Positions 10,542 through 22,332 are shown, numbered from the stretch's first letter. The stretch is DNA of 64,000 nt from Mixophyes australis (GCA_036250195.1 JAVHZZ010000004.1:256865228-256929227); one strand, 5' to 3'. Notes: generated by a model from the letters alone, not told the origin. Program-made: numbers and translations.

Positions 10542-11825
10542 TTAAAGTTGATCTAGAACACGCCTTACCCCAACTTTAAATCTGCCATCACATTTTAAAT
10601 TTCCCTCCCCCTCCAATGCAACATGGTTTTGCCACTCATTTCTTTGCTTTACTTTCCTTAATGAATCTAGCCCCTTGCTACTACTAAAGTGAGTGTTTAG
10701 CAATTTCATTAGCTTCTGCGGGTCACTCTCTTTATTGGAGGATTCTGCACTAGAGCTAGCTAGCGGAGGGCTGTGTGTATGTGGTACTGTAGTAACATTC
10801 ACATACTCACCGACTGGGCTTGCCGTGGTATCCACTGATAATTGCGGCAGTGAGTGGAAGGCGTGGGGGGTATTTCCACCATTTCCATAATGTGGAATGG
10901 GAAGTGACTGAGAATGGGAAAATGACCATGGGGTAAATGTATCAATATGCGGGTACCTCAACAACCGCGTGTTCAGCCTCTTCCGCGATTAAATTTCAAG
11001 CGGCGCTGCATTGTAAAGGGAAGTTAACCCATTACAATGCAGCGCCGCTTGAAATTTAATCGCGGAAGAGGCTGAACACGCGGGTGTTGAAGAACCCGCA
11101 TATTGATACATTTACCCCCATGAGTCTAGCGAAAATAGGGGAGGGGAATAGTCATAGGGCTGTTGCCTCTGTATCTGGGGAACAGGCTGCCTACCCTTAC
11201 AGAGTAGTGCCTGCGAACCCCTGTAATCTTGTGCACCTCTGTTAGCGTTCAGAAGGGCCTCACCCCTCTCATACATTGACTGTCCCAACTGTCTTCTTAA
11301 AAAAGGCTTAGTGAAGTTTGGGGGGCTTCTCCCCTAAAATATCTGTGTGCCCCTGGAGTGGGTGGTGGTGGGGGGAGGGAGGTACAAGGAAAAAATTAAT
11401 GATCCCCACCATGGGGGTGTAATAACAGTAATGCTGTGCTCCGGTCACACCCCTTATTCCTAGGGGGGCCGGAGCTGACAAGGACATTGGGGGTTCAGTG
11501 TTGGCCCCACAAAGCCCCCAACAGAAGTCTGCTGTCATGGGGGAGAATGTGATCTCCTTCTCCTTGTACCTGCCAGGGACGGGGGCCTGAGCTTCGGAGC
11601 TGGGCTGTGCTTACATCCGCTCTGGAACCTTCAGGCTTGTGCGCTGTGCAAAGGCCAAGGAGGGGGGACCAGATATGAAGCACGTTCGCCATGTCCGCTA
11701 GTCACTGAGGAGACAGCGGCCGTGCCCGCGGCATCACAGCCCTCTCCAAGATGACTTCCTGAATGGGACTGGAAGCAATCTTGGAAACAGGCAGGAAGAG
11801 CAGACACATGCTTAGGATGGGGCAT
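10542..11825 (-). pseudogene. Gag-like ORF of Ngaro-like element 1, broken
   Basis: The minus-strand start MPHPKHVSALPACF (11825 downward) aligns with MPHPKRSHVPPACL, the putative gag start of the relative at 47365. Reading continues through several frame changes into QSMYERGEALLNANRGAQDYRG (about 11290-11220). It ends in ESDPQKLMKLLN.. and KVGVRRVLDQL (to 10545), aligned with SDSESRLRKLIRIL and GVRPRVCDKI of the relative. The capsid-like core and zinc-binding C-terminus are missing: the frame stops where the RT-RNase H deletion begins. A MITE lies inside it (10927-11122). Confidence 0.65.
10927..11122. mobile_element. Foldback MITE, about 196 bp
   Basis: A nearly perfect inverted repeat: catgg(g)ggtaaatgtatcaatatgcgggt at the left end is inverted at the right. 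The arms continue through gaacacgcgg, cctcttccgcgattaaatttcaagcggcgctgcattgtaa to a short centre near 11025. It carries no coding capacity. The ends share CATG but no clear target duplication, so I leave the superfamily open. Confidence 0.85.
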
Positions 11826-12495
11826 GTTAGAAATGCAAAAAACAGGGCAAATGAAATCTTTTTTTTCGGGAGGCCTCTGGGTAACATGGGCAGGACTGAT
11901 TTGGAAGAGGGGGGTTCACAGAAATGCGTGAAGGCCAGTACGGGATGCCAACATTGGTCAGAAAAGTATGAACTATGACTATATTTTATTGAGGGCGAAT
12001 GGACTGGTGCACAAAGGGATAAAAAACAGGAATTAAATTGAGTAATGTAGAGGGTGGGGGTGGTATATCGATGGTGGCATGAGGTTGTTAGGTCTGAAGG
12101 CAAGAAGGAGAGGGGGGTTGTAGAAGATGGCCACCTGTGAAAAGAAGAGGGAGAGGAAAAATAGAATAGACAAAAAAGACAGGGGAGAAGCAAAAGAAAG
12201 ACAATAAAAATAGAGAAATATGGAGGAAAACAACAAAGACAAAACTATCAAACGTCTAGCACAATTCAAGAGATACTAAGCCTGACAAACTGCAGCAGTC
12301 CTGCTTCCAGAATTTGTGAAAACAAAGAAAGGGAAAACAGCTTCTGGGGGAGTATATATGGATGACTACACCACTCCCCCAGGATCCTATTGGCTGGAGT
12401 ATTCAGTGGACTTACCCCCTAGTAGGTAAGTACATGACTTGATACAAAAGAGATGCGTTTATCATCGCCCGGCTTATGGCCTTACCTGTCATAAT

Positions 12496-13218
12496 GTTTA
12501 TAGCTCATAATAAATATAGCACACCCAGTTGCAGAATACTAGAACCGGGAAAGACATGTCAGAGGAAGCAGGTTTATATGGTACTGACAAATTTATGCTG
12601 ACCCCATTAAAGGAAGTGATGACGTCAAGCATCAATATGGCCACTGAGAAACTAATCCTACAGCAAAGATGGCCACAGACAGAAAGTAGATACATAGCAG
12701 CTGTGTGGGTTTGGTAGTTTCCAAAGAGAGTGCTATTGTTAATGTCCGGAGAATAGGTTTGGATAGCAACATACAGAGGCCTGAGTGGAGACAGGATTGT
12801 GGTTTCTGGAAACAGAAGGGGGATACATGACATTGAATACCAATCTTCATTCTTTTTGATGCCAAGTCTGGTAATTAGTGCTGGATGAAGAGAACAGTAA
12901 ATTAACCACATTTCAAACACCATTTATAAGGTTAGAAGTCTCTCAAAATTAAGCCTGCCAAAATGCAAACAGGAGTATGGTGCTGTCATTTTTTGGGCAC
13001 ATATGGAGATGTCTGCGCCAACAAACCAGCAATCCAATTGTAAAGCGCTACAGAATCTGCTGGCACTATAAATGTTGTTGATGATGATCATGATGATGAT
13101 GATGATGATGAAAAGCTAGACACCCTGTTAAGTATGTTCAACTAAATTTTTAACAGCATTGGCACAGGCGACGGGCCTTTGCAAAATTTACTCAAATAGA
13201 ACACATAATAGATATAGG
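12496..13218. other. Interval with SINE tail, otherwise unassigned
   Basis: No gene recognised. The stretch aattgtaaagcgctacagaat..ggcactataaatgttgttgatgatgat (about 13035-13110) is the 3' end of the SINE family seen whole at 19.5 kb, ending in a GAT microsatellite. Confidence 0.55.
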
Positions 13219-13494
13219 ATTTTAGCTAGAGATGCTCAGGCTCGGTTCCCCAAGAACCAAACACACCCGAACTTAGCAGATCCGAGTACCGAGCCGAGCT
13301 GACTCGGTAATTTCGCGTCTTTTCGGAATTGACAAAGAGGCAAAACATCATTGTTACGTCGTTGGATCTCGGATCTTGCCCTCCATGGTGATCCAGCGCT
13401 ATTTCACAGAGGGACACAGAAGGGGTAGCACAGTCTGTAGAGCAGTTGGGCAGCGTCATAGGTAGAATAGAAAGAGGAAGGGGTAGCAGTGTTC

Positions 13495-13970
13495 TTCAAA
13501 GTCTACAGTGACATTCAGGAAAGCTACATTGCTTCATTGCTAATTGTCATTGCTGAAATAGAATTACTAGGTCTGGGAGGCTTGGTCTTCTAAATCTGCA
13601 GTCCCGTAATGTACAGTGTTATATAGGTAACACACAAGGAGGAGACCTCCATTGCTCCATTGCTAATTGTCATTGCTGAAATACAAATACTAGGGGTGGC
13701 AGGCTTGGTGCAAATCTGCAGTCAAATTGTACAGTATTATTTAGGTAACTCACAAAGAGAAGAGCTCCATTGCTAATTGTCATTGCTGAAATACAAATAC
13801 TAGGTCTGGTAGGATTGGTCTTCTGAATTTGCAGTCAAAGTGTACGGTGTTATATAGGTAACACACAAAGAGAAGAGCTCCATTGCTCCATTTTAACTGT
13901 CATTGCTGAAATACAAATACTAGAGCTGGCAGGCTTGGTATAAATCTGCACATTGTACTGTGTTATCAAA
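13495..13970. repeat. Tandem array of about 110-123-bp units (4 copies)
   Basis: The phrase aattgtcattgctgaaatac recurs at 13542, 13665, 13775 and (as aactgtcat) 13895. Each is followed by a tactag..tgg.aggcttgg block and gtgttatataggtaacacacaa. The array occupies the 5' subterminal region of the hAT, equivalent to the place of the 58-bp array in the giant element. Confidence 0.9.
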
Positions 13971-14179
13971 ATGGATTCACAGCAGTACACAGAAGAAGCT
14001 TTATTGAGACAGACACAAATATAGGGAAGGGTGCATAAATTAAGGCAAGACATTCAACAAAACTTCAAACAGTGATGGGGGAATGGGTTGGAGGGGGTAA
14101 GAAAGGTGGAAACACAAGCACAAGGTTTTATTAAATAAACAGATCCAAAGGAGGAGAACGAGAAGAGGGAGACAAAAAA

Positions 14180-14990
14180 TTAATCATCTTCCTCAGGACT
14201 GTCAATAGTGTTATAGTATCTTAGCAGGCTGTGGATCAGCCTGCGACAGTCCTGAATGGTCATCTTCTCCCTTTTCAAGGTGAGCCGATTCCTGGCAAGC
14301 CAATTAGCATCCTTAAAGCACTTCATAAGGCGCCAGGCCTCCTGGATTGCCCCAATGGTGTGGATCCCAGGAAATAATCCATAAAATACCGAATGGTAAG
14401 AAAGGCAAGTCCGGGGCACACTGTCATTAAGTTCATTGTGCCCCACTGCAACATTGCCTGTGCAGTGGGGCAGTCCCAAAAAATATGCTGTGCTGTTTAC
14501 CTTCTGGTGATGCAGAAGATACAGTGGACTTATCGGCACAGGTTCCCGGGAGTGCATGAATGTCCTGAGAGGCAGACCTCCCTGGATAGCCATCCATGCA
14601 ATGTCTTTGTGTCTATTAGCCTCTTAGAGGCCACATTCTCCCACACGTGTTTTGTTGTTGCAGCAGAGAGCCCTGGAACAGACTCCATAATGTCTTTAGC
14701 TCTGATGAGATTGTGGGCAGTTTTTGGCATCCACAAGTCTGGTTTAAGTCCCTCCAGATGGTGCTCTCTCACAAATTGTCCAACATCCAGGTAAAACCAA
14801 GGTGTAGTCCAGTTGTACAGAAAGGAGCTGTCCCACTTGTCCCAACCAAGGGTCCTCCAAAGATGTAGGAGGAAAAAGCGAGACATGGACTTCCCAGCAG
14901 AGCAGATGTTCTTTTCAATAAAAGTTCTGCGGATACAGTTACAGACAAAGAAGGCTCGCAGCATGGTGGGGATATCAGGGATGTTTCCCG
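14180..14990 (-). pseudogene. Tx1/L1-like LINE ORF2 C-terminal fragment inside hAT
   Basis: Two overlapping minus-strand frames (14964-14530 and 14593-14180) join into one C-terminal LINE reverse-transcriptase region. It contains LHLWRTLGWDKWDSSFLYNW, then LWMPKTAHNLIRAKDIMES, a WLSREV.. stretch, then IFWDCPTAQA in a third frame (extra TT near 14475). It ends in LARNRLTLKREKMTIQDCRRLI before the stop near 14180. The trailing WxCP/H and WLARN.. patterns are typical of Tx1/L1-type ORF2 tails in fish and frogs. No RT catalytic YxDD lies in the fragment. It runs antisense relative to the hAT. The family call rests on pattern memory and is moderate. Confidence 0.6.
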
Positions 14991-15330
14991 GATGTGCTAG
15001 GAACTGCCGTGTGTTTGAGCCATTGCTCTGTCACTTAGCATTCAGCCAGGTCACTGCAGTATTTGTCCGAAAGTGTATGAAAATATATTATGACCTGTGA
15101 GGTGGTCAAAATGACTGCAAATTACTTGAAATTAGTGTTATTGAGGTTAATAATAATGTAGGGATAAAAAACAAGCAAAATGATGTGACTTTAGCATATT
15201 TTAGCAATTTATTTAAAAAATACAAATCAAAACACACGAGGGCGGTTTTGCCAAAACCAAAACACGAAGTTAATCCAGATCCAAAATGAAAACCAGAAGA
15301 CAGGGGTCAGTGAACATCTCTAATTCTAAC

Positions 15331-16635
15331 ACACAGAAAGCTTTAGAGACTGTCAAATAATTCAAAACCAAGCAAAAAGGAACAATATTAGGGTTTTTTA
15401 ATATCAAAAAGGGGCTGTGATGCAAGAGGATCATAAACAGAACTAGGAGGGTTGACCACTCAAGAAGGCAAGCCAGTGGCTTAAACACCATGTGCCATCA
15501 CACCAACATTCAATAGATTGATTACACACAGATTGAGTAAGTGATGTTGTCAATTGAAATGTGAGAATTTCCAGAATTACATTTACTTTTGCAGAATAGT
15601 AATTTCTGGAAGTCATTGGAAGGCATTTTTCAAAATCCCTGATGGCGGCTCAACCACTCTGCCAAAGGAATACATTGATAATGATAATTGATTACTTATC
15701 AGTGCAATAACAACCAAGCAAATGGTAGACACATTATCTAGCACATTCCACTCAAAATGGTTGAAAAGGAAGAACAATTGGCACATCTTCCAGTGATAAA
15801 TGCCAAACGTAAAGACATACAAAAGGCAACAAATGAAGATAAAGCACAAAAAACACTGATACAGATATGGTGTTGGTAATGGTCTGAAAAAATAGGCACA
15901 TTTCATAACAAGGATTGTCCCCATCTGTGGAACTTGGTCTCAGAGGCAAATAGTTGCATACTTATGGTGACAGGAATTTGAGTCTTGAGGGTCTACATAG
16001 TGAAATATTGACATAAAGACATAATGGTCACCTAAGACCAAGAGACGTGCCAACAATGCAGTATTCTAGCCATGAATGATGATACTAAGAAGAGTATAGC
16101 AAATTGTCAAACATGTCAAACAAATCAAAGGAGAGACAGAATATATAATGCAAGCTTAATGAATGCCCAGAATGGACATAGACTCCTTCCTATTTATAGA
16201 GACAACAATTCAAGGAAGGTTTTCAGTTGCTGAAATGCTACTGGGCAGATTGTTACTTACAATGCCCTCAGTGATACCAGCGAAGTCACTGCCAGTGAGT
16301 GTCCATTTAATATATTAGTAAGAAAAGAAAACAGAACCAGGAGATATAGAATAAGTGCTTTAATAAAACTTCAAGTCCTTTGCCAGCACTTGAACCTGGA
16401 CAAGGAGCACGATGCAGAATGGCTACTTTCAATTACAAAAAGCAGAGCAGAAACACCATAATTTTACTATCTCATTATACCAACTGATAAACAGATAAAG
16501 AGAAACCGGATTCATCTACGACCCATACACATATTTAATACTCTGCAAAGATAACACTGGTTTTCTATCACCGCTTATTGCAGTGATAGAAAATCTGTTA
16601 TCACCCCAATTTATTATTAAAATAACTGGCTAGGA
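15331..16635. other. AT-rich interval, nothing recognised
   Basis: Short open frames only (for example 15613-15924 minus), without motifs. No clear inverted or tandem repeats were seen. Confidence 0.4.
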
Positions 16636-16822
16636 GTCTAAGGGCTAGATTTACTAAGCTGCGGGTTTGAAAAAGTGGGGATGTTGCCTATAGCAACCAA
16701 TCAGATTCTAGCTTTCATTTATTTAGTACTTTCTACAAAATGAAAGCTAGAATCTGATTGGTTGCTATAGGCAACATCCCCACTTTTTCAAACCCACAGC
16801 TTAGTAAATCTAGCCCTTAGAC
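16636..16822. mobile_element. Foldback MITE, 187 bp
   Basis: Almost perfect inverted repeat. gtctaagggctagatttactaagctg at the left is inverted at the right, and the arms run through gtttgaaaaagtggggatgttgcctatagcaaccaatcagattctagctttcat to a 20-base centre. The motif atagcaaccaat also occurs in fragments at about 21412 and 30160-30255, so related MITEs are scattered through the window. Confidence 0.92.
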
Positions 16823-16978
16823 TTCACACATGTACTGTGGAACCAAAAATACAGGCTTAGGCTTTCAGTTCTACTTAGTAGAAAAACAAAGAAAAATTAT
16901 TGAAACAAAATGAATAAAAAATATCTTAAAAAAACATATTTTCAACTATTTAACTTTGGAAAAATGCTTTATTTAGAC

Positions 16979-17595
16979 CAGGGCACAGGGAACTTTTTTT
17001 TACCTTTTACCCCCAAATAGATACGCCAACGTTACCCTCTTGATTTGAAAGGAAGGAAATCATCTATTATTAATTATTGGAATTCAAAATTTTATTGAAC
17101 CTATTCAAAATTTCTTTGAAAGCTTCAACTTCAAAACTTCAAGTTTTGGAGAAATGATGTTGCTTCATTTTTGATACGAGAGCATCAATATTGGGGCATT
17201 TTGATGTCAGAGCAATTTGGATACAGTCTTCAGTCCAATCGATTTCTCTGCTTTGTTTTTATGTTCATTAGAGTGGAAAATCACAAAGGTAGGCTGTTGA
17301 AAAAGGCAGCAACTTTTTGACTGCCTCCTCATGTGCAATTTTGAATGCCTTTGCAGCTGTTGACATCCAAAAATATGACAGATCTGCTTTGTTTTCAAAT
17401 GCAACACGTGCTTCATTATTGCATCGAAGCTCAAGAAGTGCCTCTGCTAACCCTTGAGGCTCTTCTGGTACAACAGCAATTTCACATTTAAAGGGGTCTA
17501 CAATCCAACTGACAGCACGTGAAACGGGAGCTTTACCCCCAGAAATTTCATTTTTACCCCATTTGGGGTAATTTACCCCTGTTCCCTGACCACTG
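16979..17595 (-). mobile_element. Deleted Charlie-like hAT, 617 bp, perfect 8-bp TSD
   Basis: Termini are CAGGGCACAGGGAAC and, inverted, CAGTGGTCAGGGAAC. The 8-bp duplication atttagac is exact on both sides (16971-16978 and 17596-17603). Poly-pyrimidine subterminal sequence (acccccaaatag / ccccatttggggtaatttaccc) flanks a transposase remnant. Confidence 0.9.
17270..17525 (-). pseudogene. hAT (ZBED5/SCAND3-like) transposase C-terminal remnant
   Basis: On the minus strand a continuous reading gives AVSWIVDPFKCEIAVV, then LAEALLELRCNNEARVAFENK, then LSYFWMSTAAKAFKIAHEEAVKKLLPFSTAYLCDF and a stop. This fits the WxxxPF .. L.EL..D .. F...FW .. A...L.PF.TTYLCE pattern that closes Charlie-group hAT transposases, which survive in vertebrates as domesticated ZBED5/SCAND3-type genes. 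Only about 85 residues remain. The catalytic core and the BED finger are deleted. Being enclosed by TIRs and a TSD, it is a transposon relic and not a domesticated gene. Confidence 0.7.
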
Positions 17596-17603
17596 ATTTA
17601 GAC

Positions 17604-19540
17604 AATAAAGAATTCTTCATTTCATTATCTCCTACCGCCATCCTGAGATAGTAATAGCAAAAGGAGGATTGCATCGGTACATGTATTACCGCAGTCCTTA
17701 TTAAATAGGCTTCCGGGAATGGTTTCACTGGTGGGGACTAATGCTGGTGATAGTTATATACATAGGCAGAAACTCCGTTGAAAATAGCAGTTTTGTTGGA
17801 GTTATGGCTTTTCTGTATTAATAAATAGGCCCCCATAGATATACGCTGTATGTGTTCATCAATGCAAGCAGTGAAACAAATAACGACAAAGAGCAATTAT
17901 CACAAGAGATCACTGATTACTTTAGTGAAATAAACCAGGATTAGGACAGAGCCAATGTGGAAAACATCAAGGACATTTTCAAATCTGATTCAAGTAGATT
18001 CCACAAGCTGACAAGGAACCTGCAAAGTATTCCCGCGCAGGGAAACTTCTCAAACCCAGAAAATGGGAAGAGATTATAAACTACAAAAAGTAGCAGACAA
18101 AACAGAGTCGAATAAATATGAAAAATATAACAAACTGTTTCAGAAGGAGATGTAATATTTGAATGTAGCTCACTCGAATTATGTTTTGTTGCTAACTTGC
18201 CTGTCCTTCCATAGCCACTTAGCTACTACATTTTAGCTTGGTGTTTGAGCCTCTAAAACTCCCTTAGTTTGGTGTAACACATATATAGAGCTATTTTATT
18301 TGCCAGTGCTAGCATGTCTATGGATGTCTGACAAAGGAGCATTGATGTAATGCAAATAGAATCAAATGTGTTCAGTGCAGGGAGGCAAGCTGCGGTGTGT
18401 GAACAAACACAACACAATAAACCTATGTTTAACCAATCACCTTTACATGTACACATTTCCCATGTCCCTATATATGGTGATCTCCAACATAAGAAATGCT
18501 ATTCTGCCTTACTAATCTCATACTGTCACTCTTTGAATGCAGTACTCAGGTGTTATCAGTCGACCACTTCAATCCTTGCTACGCTTTTTCCTTTGCCAAA
18601 GTTGTGGCTACTGAGGATAGCAGTGCAGATGGCACATTTAATAGTCATGGTGCCTCTTTGGAGCTTGTATTGTTCTATTTACTAGACATTCAGGATGACA
18701 CAATGTGTCTGTAAATTTATGGCATTTAAAGGTATTTTCAAGCAAGAAAACAATAGTATGTCAGGGAGTGAGCTTTCTTTTGGCTGTCACTTGCTGCTCC
18801 CTGCACGCAGGGCCCCAGATGCATACACTAGCTCTTGTCCTTATATTGTATGTAAAGATCTGGGGGAAGGGGAGCAGTAAGCCATGACTAATGGGCTTCC
18901 CTTTACATTGAAAAGCACAGAGGAGTTGAAGGTCACCCTATGCCCCCCAGAAACAAAGATGGGAATGGGAAGAAAAGGGCAGCTCTCATTGAGATGTCAA
19001 GGCAGAAAACCCATCCAGCAAGGCCTGGCCTGCTCTCACGCAGGGACGGGGCACAGTGCAACTTCATTTAGTCTTTGGGAAAAGGAGAAAGAAGAGAAGA
19101 CATTCATTCCAATAAAAGGGGTTTAGCGGATGTGGTCACACTGCTCTAAGGGTTGTATTTACCTCTCTTGCTCTCCATGTTCTCCTGTTTTGGTCTCTGA
19201 TGACATTTTTACACCATTATCTTTTTGTTATCTTGCTGCATAACTTGAAACATCATTGCTCAGATTCTCATTAGTTTTACACCACAGTCATGTTTATCAA
19301 TAATGATTGCCATGCGTTCTACGCACATTCATTTCTTCAAATCTCCCATACGTTTTGTAAGCCTGAAAAATAATTGCTTCATGTAATTAACAAAAGATGT
19401 ATAAAACCGTGTGACATTAATCAAGACGTGGCATAAGTGAATGTAAGAATTGCATATTGGTGTTTGTTATGTAATTGTAGATCTTTCTGTAGTTATAAAG
19501 TTGTGTATGGAAGCATATGTGAAAGAGAACATTAATAGAT
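17604..19540. other. Interval without recognised gene
   Basis: Mixed AT-rich sequence. Short direct phrases such as ttattaaataggc and attaataaataggcccc near 17700 and 17818 look like MITE debris. Open frames at 18350-18685 and 18884-19126 lack any recognisable motif. Confidence 0.4.
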
Positions 19541-19869
19541 GGGCAGCATGGTGGCTAAGTGGTTAGCACTTCTGCCTTACAGCACTGTGGTCATGAGTTC
19601 AATTACTGACCATGGCCTTATCTGTGTGGAGTTTGTATGTTCTCCTTATGTTTGCGTGGGTTTCCTCTGGGTGCTCCAGTTTCCTCCCACACTCCAAAAC
19701 ATACTAGTAGATTAATTGGCTACTAACAAATTGACCCTAGTCTGTCTGTCTGTGTGTGTTTGGGAATTTAGACTGTAAGCCCCAATGGGGCAGGGACTGA
19801 TGTGAGTAAGTTCTCTGTACAGTGCTGCGGAATTAGTGGCGCTATATAAATAAATGGTGATGATGATAG
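19541..19869 (+). repeat. tRNA-headed SINE (V-SINE-like), near full length
   Basis: A tRNA-like head with an A-box region (gtggctaagtggttagcact) and a B-box region (ggtcatgagttcaattac). A central segment tgtgtggagtttgtatgttctcc..gtgggtttcctc..gctcc.gtttcctcccacactccaaaa is well known from widespread vertebrate SINEs. The 3' end is ggcgctatataaataaatg followed by a GAT repeat. A shorter copy is at 54931-55136, and tails are at about 13035 and 31335. The V-SINE label is from memory of the central domain. Confidence 0.85.
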
Positions 19870-21122
19870 ATTGTAGAAGCAGTGTATTTTCCCTTCTGTC
19901 ATTACAAGGGTATTCTGTTCAAGTCATTATTGCTCATATCCACCACACACCTATGAGCTTCCAATAATAGTAACTTTTACTTGCACTTTCCTAACCTGTG
20001 ATACCGCAATGGGTTTTGTGAGTACACTTTACACCAGTCACCTTTCTGCACCTTGTCTGTTTGGTAATGTTTTGACAGACCTGCAAATTTCATTGAATGG
20101 GACAGTATTCAGCTCAAACAAAACTTTAAAAAAAGAGATCATACATTAGTGATGGAAAATTTATGGATGATGCATGATGGAAATACATTACATAAGCATG
20201 ATGGAAATAATACTGCATGGTCCTTGCAATCAGCATAGGGATTTATCATTCTTTTTTAAGACTGTATTTTGATTTACAGTCTGTTTAAATGACGCTTGCA
20301 TGCAGGGGCAACTTGGGCTGAACGTCCATGTGCAAGCACCCTTAATCATGCTGGTATATTCTGGTGCCACTGTTGGAATACAACCATATGCACACTGCTG
20401 GTATGTTGAATGTATGTGACGCTACCAATACTGGTATAATCAATATGTGGGGCACCGTGGGGAGATTTCCAAAATCAAAACCCTGTCTAGGGACCATTTA
20501 ATCTGAATCTTGTTGTTCATTTTAGTTACTACTACATGCAACAATATGGTTTGGGATCCACCATTGTGTGTCTTGTTCCTTAATAGGGAAATAAAACACA
20601 ATTTAAATTTTTGGAATGTAACAATATATCAATGTAGTTATACTATAATAAAAAGATTCCAATCCCTGTTCATTTATTCTATTCACTGCATTTCTCCGCC
20701 ATGACTTGGCATAGTATTATATGGACTTTAAAAGTAATTTGTAACTTTAAAGAAATTGGGAGTAGGTTATTATGAATTTGTAGTATGTTACTCATACTTG
20801 GGGAGAATTACATTAAAAATGTTTGCTAAATGTTTTCTATAAACTACGGACAATGCAAACTCTTTTTGGCAGTTCATTTAATTTATGTTGATTTGATTGT
20901 TTGGGGTGTGTGTGAGCTACATTAACGAGTAGGATTAGGTGATTTTAGGGCAATAACACCAGTAAAAAAAAAATTTTTCTTGAAGAAATAGTACAGCAAT
21001 GAATTGTTAAATTACATACATGTTGTTCTCTTAACACTTATTTTTTTTTTCCCCTCAACCTCTCAGCAGCGTTCAACATGATATTGGGAGGTCTGCATCA
21101 CATGCAACTTGCTTAAAGGTTC
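19870..21122. other. AT-rich interval, nothing recognised
   Basis: No open frame with a motif. A local direct repeat of gcatgatggaaata (about 20170-20215) and a poly-A/T junction near 20965 are the only structures noted. Confidence 0.4.
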
Positions 21123-21126
21123 TTAA

Positions 21127-21383
21127 AGCTGCGCTGCCACCTACTGAATTTTTTTTGACTAAAATGCTGCTTTCTCTAGTTGGTCATTGGTCTCAGGCCT
21201 CAGCTGGGGGAAGGTGGAGGGCAGAGGGTTATAGGAGCAATCACAAGGTCTTTGGTTCTTCCAATCAATGCCCACTCCATTCCCCTTTCACTATTTTAAA
21301 GTGGCGATTGGCATTGCTTTGCCAGTTCTGCCTTACAGCGTAGGGCTTGATGGTACAATTTAACAGAAGGTGAAAGTGTAGCT
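21127..21383. mobile_element. Possible piggyBac-type MITE with TTAA target sites
   Basis: The segment is flanked by TTAA on both sides (21123-21126 and 21384-21387), with short inverted ends AGCTGCGCT and AGCTACACT. The length of 257 bp and lack of coding sequence fit a MITE. The TIR match is only about 9-14 bp, so the call is tentative. Confidence 0.5.
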
Positions 21384-21387
21384 TTAA

Positions 21388-22324
21388 GGTAACTGTAGAA
21401 ATGAAGGTGCTGCCCATAGCACCAATCAGATTGCCTTTTGTCTAGTACAGTGTAGCAAATTTAAGCAAACATATGGTTGTTATGGGTAATGCAAAATTTA
21501 GTACAAGTTACCAGTAGAACTGTTTTTAAATTCCCCTGTCTATTGATCATAGCTATTCTAGAAAATCATTGCATTCTAGATCCCTTTCTTGATTGTCTAA
21601 AAGTTCCGTCTTGAAAAAGCAAGACAAAACTGGTCACACCCCAATCTGCCCAGTTACGCCCCAGTTCAATATACCATAGCCACATCTTTTCTACTCATTA
21701 GAGAACAGTGATGGTCCTACACAAAAAGTGACTTGTCCGACACAAGGGATTCACACATTGAGCCTGATTAACGTTTGGACGCAACCTGCATGCAAGATGT
21801 GTTTTAAAAATTAGCATGGAACTTGTGCATAGTACCGACATTATTCAAATTAAAGCGTATCTCAAGGTACGTTTTCTGTTTGAATCTGCGTGTAAGTATG
21901 CTCTGCCTAAACATTACGTGCCGTATGAGCAGACTGCGGTATACGCATAAGCGTATGTGCAATATAGAGTCACATAAGAACACATAAAAAAACATTTATA
22001 TTATAAATTAAATGAATGACTCTTAACAGTATAATCATTAATAAAAATATGACTCTTAAGTTTAAATCTTACTTGCATACAAATGTTCTGTGCTTGCTAG
22101 TGGCATGCATATGTGTAGTTTTTAGATGAAAGACCATGCAGCGCGAGGCATCACTATCAGTTGGCACTTACACCAGCCCTGCAGCTGGTGGAAATGATAC
22201 AACTGAAGCCAAGTGTACTTACAAGAAACCCAGGACTTGAATCAGCTGCATCTCTGTTGGAACACCCTTAGCACTGTACATGGCCTACGTTAGTCCGCCT
22301 CTTCCTCCACTTGGCCTAGGGTGA
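21388..22324. other. Interval with MITE debris
   Basis: Nothing coding. The phrase gcctgattaacgtttggacgcaacctgcatgcaag (about 21760-21795) recurs, inverted, at about 32440-32482 as cttgcatgcaagttgcatccaaacatgaatcaggtcc, so both are ends of one unclassified repeat family. Confidence 0.5.
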
Positions 22325-22332
22325 GAGTAGGA

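Larger units (their letters stand above)
8200..12495 (-). mobile_element. Ngaro-like tyrosine-recombinase retrotransposon 1, internally deleted
   Basis: Read on the minus strand from 12495. A 5' terminal segment (about 12495-12411) aligns with the 84-bp terminal repeat of the intact-looking relative at 46893, sharing atgaca.gt.agg and cttacct..aggggt. A pyrimidine-rich leader and gag (11825 to 10542) follow. Then, without any reverse transcriptase or RNase H, come the tyrosine recombinase (10470 to 8874) and an SGNH hydrolase (8640 to 8260). The lost RT-RNase H segment makes it non-autonomous. A foldback MITE (10927-11122) and an insertion at about 9525-10205 interrupt it. The lower boundary is approximate because no second terminal repeat was found. 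Confidence 0.75.
13227..15322. mobile_element. Non-autonomous hAT carrying a LINE fragment, with 8-bp TSD
   Basis: The left end TAGAGATGCTCAGGCTCGG and the inverse of the right end, TAGAGATGTTCACTGACCCC, share the TAGAGATG terminus. Flanking 8-mers are attttagc (13219-13226) and attctaac (15323-15330), a 6 of 8 match expected for an old insertion. The region before the right end (15100-15300: ggtcaaaatgactg.., ttattgaggttaataata, aaaccaaaacacg) aligns with the 3' tails of the giant hAT and of copy 3, so it belongs to the same lineage. The centre holds a tandem array, an ATG context like the transposase start (atggattcacagcag, 13972), and then a LINE fragment instead of transposase. Confidence 0.8.

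Noticed and set aside
19541..19615. tRNA-like A and B boxes
   Set aside because: They are the head of a SINE with a conserved central domain and a GAT-repeat tail, not a free tRNA gene.
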